Assembly: GCA_021794095.1 (NCBI GenBank)
Contig: JAJYRN010000020.1
Span: forward strand, 1-46,924
Length of the DNA: 46,924 nt
Direction: 5' to 3'
Source of the DNA: Acidobacteriota bacterium
GTDB taxonomy: Bacteria; Acidobacteriota; Holophagae; Holophagales; Holophagaceae
In this document: positions 23,505-31,378 of the stretch, one piece after another
Numbering within the stretch: the stretch's first letter is position 1
How the letters are laid out: each line of letters begins with the position of its first letter
Position numbers and translations under genes: made by a program
Notes under the pieces: model-generated
What the model was told of the DNA's origin: nothing
What the model saw: only the letters and a program-made list of their open reading frames with translations
The model's database searches: none

Positions 23505-23535
23505 CAATACTAACGTAATGAAATAGTATTGTCAA
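23505..23535 (-). promoter_or_regulatory. higBA promoter with overlapping operator palindrome
   Basis: On the minus strand: TTGACA (23530-23535), a 17-nt spacer, then TAGTAT (23507-23512). An inverted repeat, CAATACTA (23505-23512) and TAGTATTG (23524-23531), covers the -10 and the edge of the -35, as expected for autorepression by HigA or HigBA. Only 6 nt separate the -10 from the ATG of higB. Confidence 0.75.
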
Positions 23536-23667
23536 GCGATAGCAGCCGCTCAGAACCGTTCCGGCAGACAGCACAACCCCAATGGGCCGATTCTCACGCT
23601 GGCTTGCGGAGACGGGAAATTTGCCCGCGAACAGGGGCCCTTTGGGAAGATGGAACCCGGAGAACCC

Positions 23668-25137
23668 ATGGGCCGCGACTTCCAGACCTTCCTGAAGCAG
23701 CTCGAGGCCGCGGGCGAGCTGGCCCGCGTCCCCGTCGAGGTGGATCCCGTGCTGGAGATGGCGGCCATCGCCGATCGCGTCTCCAAGCAGCCCGGGGGCG
23801 GGAAGGCCCTGCGCTTCGACAAGCCCAGGGGGCACACCCTGCCCGTGGTCATGAACGCCTTCGGCAGCCTGAAGCGCATGGAGATGGCCCTGGGCGTGGA
23901 CCGGGAGCCCCGGGGCCTGGACGCCATCGCTGACCGCATCGAGAAGCTGGTGCAGGAGGCCATGCCCAAGCCTGGCACCGGCTTCTTCGAGAAGCTGGCC
24001 AAGCTGCCCGTGCTGGCTGAGGTGTCGAATTGGATGCCGAAGACCGTTCGGAGGGGCCTCTGCCAGGAGGTCGTCCTCAAGGGCGACCAGGTGAAACTCT
24101 CCGATCTGCCCGTCCTCACCACCTGGCCCGAGGACGGCGGCCCCTTCATCACCCTCGGCCTCAGCCACACCCGCAACAAGCAGACCGGCCACCGCAACAT
24201 GGGCCTCTACCGCCTGCAGGTCTATGATGACCGCACCCTGGGCTTCCACACCCAGCTCCACCACGATGGCGCCCGGAACCGCCACGGCTACGGCCGGGAC
24301 GAGCGCATGCCCGTGGCCGTGAGCTTCGGCGGCGACCCGGCGCTGACCTACGCCGCCACCGCGCCCCTGCCACCCTTCCTCGGCGAGGTGATGTTCGCCG
24401 GCTTCCTGCGGGGCGAGGGCATCGAGATGGTGCCCTGCGTGACGAACGATCTGGAGGTGCCCGCCGACAGCGAGATCGTGATCGAAGGCTACGTGAACCC
24501 CGGCGAATTGCGCCGCGAGGGCCCCTTCGGCGACCACACCGGTTACTACTCTCTGGCCGACGACTACCCCGTCCTGCATGTCGAGGCCATCACCATGCGG
24601 AAGGCCCCGGTCTTCCCCGCCACCCTCGTGGGCCGGCCGCCCCAGGAGGACGCCTACCTCGGCCTCGCCACCGAGCGCATCTTCCTGCCCCTGCTGCGGA
24701 TGGTGCTGCCGGAGATCCGCGACCTGCACCTGCCCGCCGCCGGCGCCTTCCACAATCTGGTGATCCTCTCCATGAAGAAGGAATATCCGGGCCATCCCCA
24801 GAAGGTCATGAACGCGATCTGGGGCACGGGCCAGATCATGTTCACCAAGGGCATCGTGGTGGTGGACGAGGACATTGATCCCCACGACCTCCAGGAAGTG
24901 CTCTTCCGCGTCACCAGCAATGTAGATCCGAAGCGGGATCTGCTCTTCACCGAAGGCCCGCTGGATGTGCTGGATCACAGCGCCGACCGCTTCGCCTTCG
25001 GCAGCAAAGTGGGCGTGGACGCCACCCGCAAGAACCGCCCCTTCGACCATTTCCCCCGCGAATGGCCCCGCGACCTGGCCTTCCCCGATGAGATCCTCGA
25101 CCGCGTGGCCCAGCGGTGGCGCGAGTACGGGCTGTAG
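23668..25137 (+). CDS. UbiD-family decarboxylase
   Basis: A 489-residue prenylated-FMN-dependent decarboxylase of the UbiD family. The catalytic stretch is RREGPFGDHTGYYS with Glu284. The N-terminal FQTFLKQLEAAGELARV and the conserved VGRPPQEDAYLG segment fit well. In quinone pathways UbiD removes the carboxylate of a polyprenyl-hydroxybenzoate, or of the corresponding naphthoate in the futalosine route; the substrate cannot be chosen from sequence. The ATG at 23668 was preferred over 23650 because it has CGGAGA at proper spacing. No UbiX, which supplies the cofactor, is in the window. It diverges from higBA. Confidence 0.9.
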   Translation: MGRDFQTFLKQLEAAGELARVPVEVDPVLEMAAIADRVSKQPGGGKALRFDKPRGHTLPVVMNAFGSLKRMEMALGVDREPRGLDAIADRIEKLVQEAMPKPGTGFFEKLAKLPVLAEVSNWMPKTVRRGLCQEVVLKGDQVKLSDLPVLTTWPEDGGPFITLGLSHTRNKQTGHRNMGLYRLQVYDDRTLGFHTQLHHDGARNRHGYGRDERMPVAVSFGGDPALTYAATAPLPPFLGEVMFAGFLRGEGIEMVPCVTNDLEVPADSEIVIEGYVNPGELRREGPFGDHTGYYSLADDYPVLHVEAITMRKAPVFPATLVGRPPQEDAYLGLATERIFLPLLRMVLPEIRDLHLPAAGAFHNLVILSMKKEYPGHPQKVMNAIWGTGQIMFTKGIVVVDEDIDPHDLQEVLFRVTSNVDPKRDLLFTEGPLDVLDHSADRFAFGSKVGVDATRKNRPFDHFPREWPRDLAFPDEILDRVAQRWREYGL

Positions 25138-25234
25138 CCCGAACTCAGGTCCGTCCCTTTTGTGCCCCGTTTGTGCCATGGAGCACAGGAGTCACCCTGC
25201 TGTTTCCGCGGTCCTTCTGGTAGCCTAGCCGCTT

Positions 25235-26221
25235 ATGTCCGACTCACCTGCACCCGCCACCCTGGATCTGAAAGCCAGCCTCAAGCGGCCCGCCAAGCTG
25301 GCCCTCGCCGTGGGCGTGCTCACCGCCGTGGTGTCCCTCTTCATGCCCAACTATTACAAATCCGACGCCCGGCTGCTGCCGGTGGACGCCAAGGGCTCGG
25401 GGGGGCTGGGCAATCTCTCCGCCGCCGCCGCGGCCTTTGGTGTGGCCATTCCGGGGGGAGAGGGCAGCGACGCCAACTTCGTGGACATCCTCCAGAGCCG
25501 CTGGATCAAGGAAAACCTGCTGAAGACGCCCTTCCGCTTCCATGCCCGCAGCTGGCGCTTCGGCGCCGACACCCTGCGCCAGGAAACGCTCTATGCCTAT
25601 CTGGATAAGGCGAACATGGACCGGGCCGTGAAGGCCCTGGACACGATCCTGTCCGCCAACCGGGATCTGAAGTCCAAGGTCATCACCCTCAGCGCCGAGA
25701 CCAAGTCCCCCGAGCTGTCCCAGGCGATCGTCGAGCGCGCCACCGAGCTGCTCAACCAGTTCGTCCTGGAGAAGAGCCGCACCCGGGGCAGCGAGAAGGC
25801 CGACTTCGCCCAGCAGCGCCTGAGCGATGCCCGCCAGAAGATGGATCAGGCCGAGGCCACCTTCCGGGCCTTTCTGGAAAGCAATCGGAACTACCAGACC
25901 AGCGGCGATCCCGCCGTGCGCCTCAAGGGCGCCCGCCTGGAGGCCGAGCTGAACCTGCGCCGCCAACTCGTCACCACCCTCGCCATCAACCGCGAGCAGG
26001 CGCTGCTCGATGCCAAGAACGACATCCCCATTCTCAACCTCCTGGATTCGGCGAACCTGCCCATTGACAAGAGCAGACCCCACCGCTCTGTCATCGTCCT
26101 GCTGGTCGTTCTGCTGTCCGGCCTGGGCGCCTGGGGCTGGGAGAACCGGGACTGGATCCGGGAAAGGCTGCTGGCGGATGACGAAGAACCCTCAACCCCC
26201 CACGATGGAGTAAACCTGTGA
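25235..26221 (+). CDS. wzz: Wzz-type polysaccharide chain-length regulator
   Basis: A 328-residue polysaccharide co-polymerase. A first membrane helix lies at about residues 20-36 (LALAVGVLTAVVSLFMP), followed by a long periplasmic region with coiled-coil stretches (about 170-260), and a second helix near 285-303 (SVIVLLVVLLSGLGAWGW). There is a short cytoplasmic tail with no Walker motifs, so no tyrosine kinase domain. It controls modal length of the O-antigen or exopolysaccharide. It opens the polysaccharide locus, and its stop overlaps the rmlA GTG start. No clear Shine-Dalgarno was seen. Confidence 0.83.
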   Translation: MSDSPAPATLDLKASLKRPAKLALAVGVLTAVVSLFMPNYYKSDARLLPVDAKGSGGLGNLSAAAAAFGVAIPGGEGSDANFVDILQSRWIKENLLKTPFRFHARSWRFGADTLRQETLYAYLDKANMDRAVKALDTILSANRDLKSKVITLSAETKSPELSQAIVERATELLNQFVLEKSRTRGSEKADFAQQRLSDARQKMDQAEATFRAFLESNRNYQTSGDPAVRLKGARLEAELNLRRQLVTTLAINREQALLDAKNDIPILNLLDSANLPIDKSRPHRSVIVLLVVLLSGLGAWGWENRDWIRERLLADDEEPSTPHDGVNL

Positions 26222-26961
26222 AAGGTGTCGTCTTAGCTGGAGGCACCGGCTCCCGGCTCTTCCCCCTGACCAAGGTCACCAACAAGCACCTGCTGCCCGT
26301 GGGCTACGCGCCCATGATCTGGCATCCCGTGTGGAAGCTGAAGCAGGCCGGTCTCGATGAGATCGCCATTGTCACAGGCACGGAGCACATGGGCGATGTG
26401 GTGGGCTGCCTGGGGTCCGGCAAGGACTTCGGCTGCCGGTTCACCTACAAGGTGCAGGACGAGGCGGGCGGCATTGCCCAGGCCCTGGCGCTGGTGGAGA
26501 ACTTCGCGTCGGGGGGCCCCCTCTGCGTAATCCTGGGCGACAACATCTTCCAGGACAGTCTGGAGGCGGAGGTCGCGGCCTTCCGCACGCAGGGCCAGGG
26601 CGCGCGCATCATGCTCAAGCCCGTGGAGGACCCGCACCGGTTCGGCGTGGCCGAAGTAAAGGAGGGCAAGGTGCTGGGCATCGAGGAGAAGCCCAAAGCC
26701 CCCAAGTCGAACCTCTCCGTCACCGGCATCTACTTCTATGACGGGCAGGTCTTCGACATCATCCGCCACCAGAAGCCCTCGGGGCGCGGCGAGATGGAGA
26801 TCACCGATGTGAACAACGTCTACATCCAGCAAGGCCAGATGACCTTCGGCACCTTCCAGGGCTGGTGGTCCGACGCCGGCACCTACCCCAGCCTGGCCCA
26901 CGCCAACGACCTGGCCCTCAAAGAACCCATGCCCTTCCCCGACATCGCGAGAAAGATCTGA
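26218..26961 (+). CDS. rmlA: Glucose-1-phosphate thymidylyltransferase (short form)
   Basis: A 247-residue sugar nucleotidyltransferase catalysing glucose-1-phosphate + dTTP to dTDP-glucose, the first step to dTDP-L-rhamnose. It has the N-terminal LAGGTGSRLFPLTKVTNKHLLPV, the metal-binding GDNIFQD, the substrate-binding GIEEKP, and SVTGIYFYD. It is about 45 residues shorter than the classical 290-residue RmlA and lacks that C-terminal extension, so allosteric control may differ. The start is GTG overlapping the wzz stop (GTGA), with GGAG upstream. The next gene is separated by a palindromic repeat array. Confidence 0.9.
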   Translation: MKGVVLAGGTGSRLFPLTKVTNKHLLPVGYAPMIWHPVWKLKQAGLDEIAIVTGTEHMGDVVGCLGSGKDFGCRFTYKVQDEAGGIAQALALVENFASGGPLCVILGDNIFQDSLEAEVAAFRTQGQGARIMLKPVEDPHRFGVAEVKEGKVLGIEEKPKAPKSNLSVTGIYFYDGQVFDIIRHQKPSGRGEMEITDVNNVYIQQGQMTFGTFQGWWSDAGTYPSLAHANDLALKEPMPFPDIARKI

Positions 26962-27018
26962 CGACCACCCCTAGCCACCGATGGATCCAGGACATGCAAC
27001 GACAGCCCTTTGCTTTTC

Positions 27019-27094
27019 ATCGGTGTGCATCGGTGTTCATCGGTGGCTTCAAAAAGCTTTTTTTAGCCACCGATACACACCGATGAACACCGAT
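27019..27094. repeat. Inverted 3 x 10-nt repeat array A (ATCGGTG type), rmlA-rmlC gap
   Basis: The left arm 27019-27048 is three 10-nt units starting ATCGGTG. The right arm 27065-27094 is the complement of three such units. Both outer arms end inward with GTGGCT/AGCCAC. The 16-nt centre is A/T-rich and itself self-complementary (AAAAAGCTTTTT). The arms differ at three positions but keep the 10-nt period. A further partial unit lies at 26974-26985. Confidence 0.85.
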
Positions 27095-27145
27095 AAATAC
27101 AAATAAAACAATTTTATATCTGTGGTTTTCTCGCAAGGATGCTCC

Positions 27146-27646
27146 ATGAACTTCCAGAAGGGTCCCATCGAGGGCGTGGTGATCGCGCCGTTCCGCAAGT
27201 TCGTGGATGAGCGGGGCTGGTTGGCGGAGATCTTCCGGCACGACGAACTGCCGGCCTGGTTCCGGCCCGAGATGTCCTACGTGAGCGTCACCAACCCAGG
27301 CGTGCTCCGCGGGCCCCACGAGCACGTGGACCAGGCCGACCTCTTCTGCTGGGTGGGCCCCGGGGACTTCAAGCTCACCCTCTGGGACAACCGCCCCGAC
27401 AGCCCCACCTATCGGAACCGCCTGGAGGTGGCCATGGGCGCCAACAACCCCGGCTCCGCGATCATCCCCAAGGGCGTCGTCCACTGCTACCGCTGCATCA
27501 GCCACGAATCCGGCCTCGTCATCAACTGCCCCGACCGCCTCTTCATGGGCCAAGGCAAACAGCACCCCATAGACGAGATCCGCCACGAAGACGACCCCGA
27601 AAACCCCTTCGTCAAAGACGAGCTCGCCCGCAGGGCGCATGTTTAG
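27146..27646 (+). CDS. rmlC: dTDP-4-dehydrorhamnose 3,5-epimerase-like protein
   Basis: A 166-residue cupin of the RmlC family, placed by fold pattern and by position among rmlA, rmlD and rmlB. The opening GVVIAPFRKFVDERGWLAEIFR and the histidine motif LRGPHEH correspond to the RmlC start and RGxHxQ. IIPKGVVHCYR corresponds to the family's VPxGxAHGF, and NCPDRLF to the region of the catalytic Asp. Several canonical residues are changed (PHEH for LHxQ, VHCY for AHGF), so the exact sugar substrate is less certain. The start has AAGGA 6 nt upstream. It is bounded by repeat arrays A and B. Confidence 0.8.
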   Translation: MNFQKGPIEGVVIAPFRKFVDERGWLAEIFRHDELPAWFRPEMSYVSVTNPGVLRGPHEHVDQADLFCWVGPGDFKLTLWDNRPDSPTYRNRLEVAMGANNPGSAIIPKGVVHCYRCISHESGLVINCPDRLFMGQGKQHPIDEIRHEDDPENPFVKDELARRAHV

Positions 27647-27662
27647 GTCCAAAGAAAGATCT

Positions 27663-27740
27663 AGCCACAAAGGACACAAAGTTCACAAAATCTAAAAAAC
27701 CATTCTTCTTTTCTTTGTGTTCTTTGTGTTCTTTGTGGCC
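27663..27740. repeat. Inverted 9-nt repeat array B (CTTTGTGTT type), rmlC-rmlD gap
   Basis: The left arm 27663-27690 is built of ACAAAG-containing 9-nt units beginning AGCCAC. The right arm 27713-27740 is CTTTGTGTT repeated, ending CTTTGTGGCC. Arms of 28 nt pair with a few mismatches around a 22-nt centre. The layout is the same as array A but with a different core and a 9-nt period. Confidence 0.82.
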
Positions 27741-27775
27741 AATTATCTTTTTCGCTGTTTTTGAGGTGGTATTCA

Positions 27776-28624
27776 ATGAAGGTTCTGGTCACCGGCGCTT
27801 CAGGCCAGCTCGCCCACGCCATTCGCTTGGTGTGGACAGCCCATGACCTGATCCTCCCCGAGGAATCCCTTCTCGACCTCAGCAAGCAAACGGCCATCCA
27901 ATCGGTGGTTGCCCAGGCCCGCCCCGACGTGGTCATCAACTGCGCCGCCTTCACGCAGGTGGACCGCTGCGAATCGGAGGCCGACCTGGCCCAGCTCATC
28001 AACGGCACGGCCGTGGGCTGGCTGGCGGAGGCCTGCGAGGCTCAGGGGGCGATGCTCGTCCAGGTGAGCACCGACTACGTCTTCGACGGCACCGCCACCC
28101 GGCCCTACCGGGAGGAGGATCCGACGCACCCGATGTCGGTGTACGGCCGCACCAAGCTGGAGGGCGAACGCCAGGCGGCCCGGTGCCGCCGGCACCTCAT
28201 CGCCCGCACCAGCTGGCTGTACGACGCCTGGGGGAAGAACTTCCTGAACACCATGCTGAACGCCGCGGCCCAGGGCCGGAGCCTGCGGGTGGTGGATGAC
28301 CAGCGTGGCGCCCCCACCACCTGCCGGGCCCTGGCCCGCCAGCTGAAGGTGGCCGCCGAAGAGGGCTGGCAGGGGATCGTCCACACCACCTGCACCGGGG
28401 AGACCACCTGGCACGGCTTCGCGAAGACGATCTTCGAGGCCAAGGGGATCGCCGCGGATCTCAGCCCCTGCACCACCGCCGACTACCCCACCCCTGCCCA
28501 GCGCCCCGCCTACTCCGTCCTTGACGGCGCCCGCCGCCGCACCCTCGGCCCCGACCTCATGCCCCACTGGCACGAGGCCCTGCTCGAAGTCATGAAAGAA
28601 GGCGCCACCGATGCACACCAATAA
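27776..28624 (+). CDS. rmlD: dTDP-4-dehydrorhamnose reductase
   Basis: A 282-residue short-chain reductase completing dTDP-L-rhamnose. The NAD(P)-binding motif is VTGASGQLAHA. STDYVFDG and VYGRTKLEGE (YxxxK active site) are family signatures, and INCAAFTQVDRCE matches the conserved NxAAxTxVDxAE. The start at MKVLVTG has GAGGTGG upstream; the slightly longer in-frame start lacks this. It lies between repeat arrays B and C, apart from the other rml genes. Confidence 0.93.
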   Translation: MKVLVTGASGQLAHAIRLVWTAHDLILPEESLLDLSKQTAIQSVVAQARPDVVINCAAFTQVDRCESEADLAQLINGTAVGWLAEACEAQGAMLVQVSTDYVFDGTATRPYREEDPTHPMSVYGRTKLEGERQAARCRRHLIARTSWLYDAWGKNFLNTMLNAAAQGRSLRVVDDQRGAPTTCRALARQLKVAAEEGWQGIVHTTCTGETTWHGFAKTIFEAKGIAADLSPCTTADYPTPAQRPAYSVLDGARRRTLGPDLMPHWHEALLEVMKEGATDAHQ

Positions 28625-28684
28625 TAGCTTCAAGCCAACCCACCAGAATCCCTTCATTCCCTTGCCTTTCTTTTATCTTTGTTC

Positions 28685-28759
28685 ATCGGTGTTCATCGGT
28701 GTTCATCGGTGGTTCAAAGGTTCTTTTTTAACCACAGATTCACACAGATGAATACAGAT
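28685..28759. repeat. Inverted 3 x 10-nt repeat array C (hybrid ATCGGTG/ATCTGTG), after rmlD
   Basis: The left arm 28685-28714 is three ATCGGTG units ending GTGGTT. The right arm 28730-28759 is the complement of ATCTGTG units beginning AACCAC. The centre is 15 nt and T-rich. The arms belong to two related sequence classes, so each unit pairs with one mismatch. This is the left border of the Uma2/DUF433/DUF5615 island. Confidence 0.82.
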
Positions 28760-28838
28760 AACCAAAGCTTCTCTGTTCGCTTCTGGTCTTCATACTATCT
28801 GGGGAAGGATCCCCAGCCCCGGATCTGGAGGAGCGCCC

Positions 28839-29402
28839 ATGAGCCAGCCTGAACCGCGCCACCCTGGATATACCCTGGAGGATTGGAAGACCTGGGAAGG
28901 CCATTGGGAATTGATCCACGGGATCGCCTACCCCACCTACGGGATGACGCCCGCCCCCAGTCTTGAACACCAGCGCGTCAGCGTGAACCTGGCCTCCGGC
29001 ATCCTGCTTGCCCTGAAAGAAGCCAAACACCGGAACGGAGGCAGCGAATGCGAAGTGTTCCCGGCCCCAGTGGATGTCTACCTTGAAGGGGGCGTGGTCC
29101 AGCCCGATCTCGTGGTGGTCTGCGACCCCGCCAAGAAATCCGAACGGGGCATCGAAGGCCCCCCCGATCTGGTGGTGGAAATTCTGAGCCCCAGCACCGC
29201 CTCCAAGGATCTGACGCGCAAGTGGTGGCTCTACGAGGCCGCCGGAGTTCCCGAATACCTGATCGTGGATCCCAGCGAGCGCCTCGGGAAACTGCTTCGC
29301 CTGGAAGCTGGGCGCTACACCGAAGCGACCCGCCTGGAATGGGGCGAGGTCGTGTCCCTATTGGGGGGCAGGATCACCGTCCCCCTCGGCCCCGAACCCT
29401 GA
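28839..29402 (+). CDS. Uma2-family PD-(D/E)XK nuclease-like protein
   Basis: A 187-residue Uma2 (DUF820) protein. The core QPDLVVVCD...GPPDLVVEILSPSTASKD carries the Asp and Glu of the PD-(D/E)XK fold, and YEAAGVPEYLIVDP is also typical. These genes are abundant in cyanobacteria and some other phyla and their function is unproven; nuclease activity is inferred from fold. A strong GGAGGAG precedes the ATG. It is the first gene of an island between rmlD and rmlB and is not part of rhamnose synthesis. Confidence 0.87.
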   Translation: MSQPEPRHPGYTLEDWKTWEGHWELIHGIAYPTYGMTPAPSLEHQRVSVNLASGILLALKEAKHRNGGSECEVFPAPVDVYLEGGVVQPDLVVVCDPAKKSERGIEGPPDLVVEILSPSTASKDLTRKWWLYEAAGVPEYLIVDPSERLGKLLRLEAGRYTEATRLEWGEVVSLLGGRITVPLGPEP

Positions 29403-29464
29403 TCTTATCAACGTCACAGGCTTGTCTCTCTTCAACCCTGTATGAACCCGGAAGGAGGTCCTTC

Positions 29465-29701
29465 ATGACCAGCTGGCGCGATCACATCACCACAAACCCC
29501 ACCATCTGCCATGGCCAAGCCTGCATCCGGGGCACCCGTATCCCCGTGGCCGTTGTGCTCGATAACCTTGCAGCGGGTCTGACCGTTGTGGATATTACTG
29601 CCAGCTACCCCAGCCTCAAGCCCGAGGACATCCAGGCCGCCCTGTCCTATTCCGCCGAGATCGCCCGCGAACGCGTCGTCCTCTTCCCGGAATCTGCATG
29701 A
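29465..29701 (+). CDS. DUF433 protein, putative antitoxin
   Basis: A 78-residue DUF433 protein, a helix-turn-helix family. It has the usual sequence HITTNPTICHGQACIRGTRIPV...LDNLAAGLTVVDI and a perfect AAGGAGG ribosome site. DUF433 genes very often precede DUF5615 PIN-like genes and are regarded as antitoxins. Its stop overlaps the ATG of a 25-codon frame that bridges to the toxin gene. Confidence 0.88.
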   Translation: MTSWRDHITTNPTICHGQACIRGTRIPVAVVLDNLAAGLTVVDITASYPSLKPEDIQAALSYSAEIARERVVLFPESA

Positions 29702-29775
29702 GCACGAAGCAGGAGCGAAGTGCCACGTTGCGAAGCAAAGCCCCGAAGGGGTGCCACACAGGAAGTGCGGCATGA
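29698..29775 (+). CDS. 25-codon bridging reading frame between DUF433 and DUF5615
   Basis: A minute frame begins at the ATG overlapping the DUF433 stop (ATGA) and ends at a TGA that overlaps the ATG of the DUF5615 gene (ATGA). It encodes 25 mostly basic residues with no recognisable domain. Both overlaps are exact, which suggests a translational relay, but chance cannot be excluded at this length. Confidence 0.35.
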   Translation: MSTKQERSATLRSKAPKGCHTGSAA

Positions 29776-30152
29776 GCCTCCAGGAGGGGCAGGGTGTCCT
29801 GAGGTTCAAGGTGGACGAGAACCTACCGGCGGAGGCCTCGGAGGTACTGTGCCGAGCCGGGCATGATGCTGTGACGGTGCTTGACCAGTCCATGGGCGGC
29901 GCCATGGATGGGCGCTTGGCGGACCTTTGCCGCGCCGAGGGCCGTGTGCTGGTCACCCTGGATCTCGATTTCTCCAATATCCAGGCCTATCCGCCCTCAG
30001 AGTACGCAGGCATCATCGTGCTCCGCCTCCCCCACCAGGATAAGTCACAGGTCTTGAAGGCCGTGGCGATGCTCATCCCCTACCTGACCCAGGAACCCCT
30101 GGTCGGGCATCTGTGGGTCATGGACGAGCGCAAAATTCGAATCAGAGCCTGA
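29772..30152 (+). CDS. DUF5615 PIN-like toxin
   Basis: A 126-residue PIN-like protein of the DUF5615 family. The opening LRFKVDENLPAEASEVL has the conserved Asp-Glu-Asn, and VLVTLDLDFSN carries further catalytic-type acids, with AGIIVLRL following as in VapC-like ribonucleases. With the upstream DUF433 protein it should form a type II toxin-antitoxin pair. The chosen ATG has GGAAG upstream; the frame extends further 5' without support. Confidence 0.87.
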   Translation: MSLQEGQGVLRFKVDENLPAEASEVLCRAGHDAVTVLDQSMGGAMDGRLADLCRAEGRVLVTLDLDFSNIQAYPPSEYAGIIVLRLPHQDKSQVLKAVAMLIPYLTQEPLVGHLWVMDERKIRIRA

Positions 30153-30230
30153 TCTCCTCTCTTTTGATCACCGTCCATCCGCCCCTATCATTCCTCATCA
30201 CCGTTCTGCTTTTCCTTTCTCTTCTTTTTC

Positions 30231-30294
30231 ATCGGTGTCCATCGGTGTTCATCGGTGGCCAAAAAATCTTTCTCAACCACCGATGCACACCGAT
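30231..30294. repeat. Inverted 10-nt repeat array D (ATCGGTG type), before rmlB
   Basis: The left arm 30231-30260 is three ATCGGTG units ending GTGGCC. The right arm 30275-30294 is the complement of two units beginning AACCAC. The centre is 14 nt. It is the right border of the Uma2/DUF433/DUF5615 island. Confidence 0.82.
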
Positions 30295-30343
30295 AAAAGC
30301 TTCAACCCGACATCTCCTTCAATTCCCTCCTCTTCCTTCTTTC

Positions 30344-30373
30344 ATCTGTGTCCATCTGTGTTCATCTGTGGTT
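30344..30373 (+). repeat. Single 3 x 10-nt arm (ATCTGTG type), before rmlB
   Basis: Three 10-nt units ATCTGTG ending GTGGTT lie 50 bp after array D and 33 bp before rmlB. No facing complement is found nearby, but it could pair with the right arm of array C (28730-28759), which has the same core, across the island. Confidence 0.8.
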
Positions 30374-30406
30374 CCTATCTCCCTTCTTTTTCCTGGATGA
30401 TCCCCC

Positions 30407-31378
30407 ATGTCTGAAACCATCCTCGTCACCGGCGGCGCCGGGTTCATCGGGTCTAATTTCATCCACCGGTGGCACCGCACCCACCCGGATGATCGCATCC
30501 TCGTCCTGGACAAGCTCACCTACGCGGCGGACCCCACGCAGATCGCCGGCCTGGAGCGCGTGGAGCTGGTGAAGGGCGACATCCAGAACCGGGAGCTGGT
30601 GGTCCACCTCCTGGACCGGCACCGGGTGCGGACATTGGTCCACTTCGCGGCCGAAAGCCACGTGGACAACAGCATCACGGGCCCGGCGGCCTTCATCCAG
30701 ACCAACATGGTGGGCACCTTCGCCCTGCTGGATGCCGCCCGCGAGGTGTGGGCGGGCGACCGGGATACCCGGTTCCTGCACGTCTCCACCGACGAGGTCT
30801 ATGGTTCTCTTGGGGACACCGGCAAGTTCCACGAAGAGATGGCCTACGCCCCCAACAGCCCCTACAGCGCCAGCAAGGCCGGCAGCGACCACCTGGTGCG
30901 GGCCTACCACCACACCTATGGGCTGCCCACGCTGACGACGAACTGCTCGAACAACTACGGCCCCCGCCAGCACCCGGAGAAGCTCATCCCCCTGGCCATT
31001 GCCCGCATGGCCAAGAACGAGCCCATCCCCGTCTACGGCGACGGACAGAACGTGCGGGATTGGCTCTACGTCGAGGACCACTGCGCCGCCGTCGAGACCG
31101 TCATCGCGAAGGGAACTCCCGGCGAGACCTACTGCATCGGCGGCGACAACGAGTGGAAGAACCTCGACCTGCTCCACCTCCTCTGCGACACCGTGGACAA
31201 GCACTTGAGCCGCCCCGAGGGCACCAGCCGAAAGCTGCTGACCTTCGTGAAGGACCGCGCCGGCCACGATCGCCGCTACGCCATCGACGCGGCGAAAATC
31301 CGCACCGACCTGGGCTGGAAGGCCGAAGCCACCTTCGCCGAGAGGCTATACCAAACAGTGGATTGGTACCTGAGATGA
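30407..31378 (+). CDS. rmlB: dTDP-glucose 4,6-dehydratase
   Basis: A 323-residue extended short-chain dehydrogenase making dTDP-4-keto-6-deoxyglucose, the second step to dTDP-L-rhamnose. The Rossmann motif GGAGFIGSNF is present, as are FAAESHVDNSI, the active-site VSTDEVYG and YSASKAGSD (YxxxK). NNYGPRQHPEKLIP and DWLYVEDHC are also present. Its stop overlaps the wecB ATG. It is separated from rmlD by the nuclease/toxin island, so the rml genes are probably not one transcript here. Confidence 0.96.
   Translation: MSETILVTGGAGFIGSNFIHRWHRTHPDDRILVLDKLTYAADPTQIAGLERVELVKGDIQNRELVVHLLDRHRVRTLVHFAAESHVDNSITGPAAFIQTNMVGTFALLDAAREVWAGDRDTRFLHVSTDEVYGSLGDTGKFHEEMAYAPNSPYSASKAGSDHLVRAYHHTYGLPTLTTNCSNNYGPRQHPEKLIPLAIARMAKNEPIPVYGDGQNVRDWLYVEDHCAAVETVIAKGTPGETYCIGGDNEWKNLDLLHLLCDTVDKHLSRPEGTSRKLLTFVKDRAGHDRRYAIDAAKIRTDLGWKAEATFAERLYQTVDWYLR

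Noticed and set aside
27019-30373. Simple intrinsic terminators as the full explanation of arrays A-D
   Set aside because: Stems are long enough, but the multi-unit period, the varied cores, the solo arm and the lack of T-tracts at the outer ends are not explained by termination alone. A terminator role remains possible.
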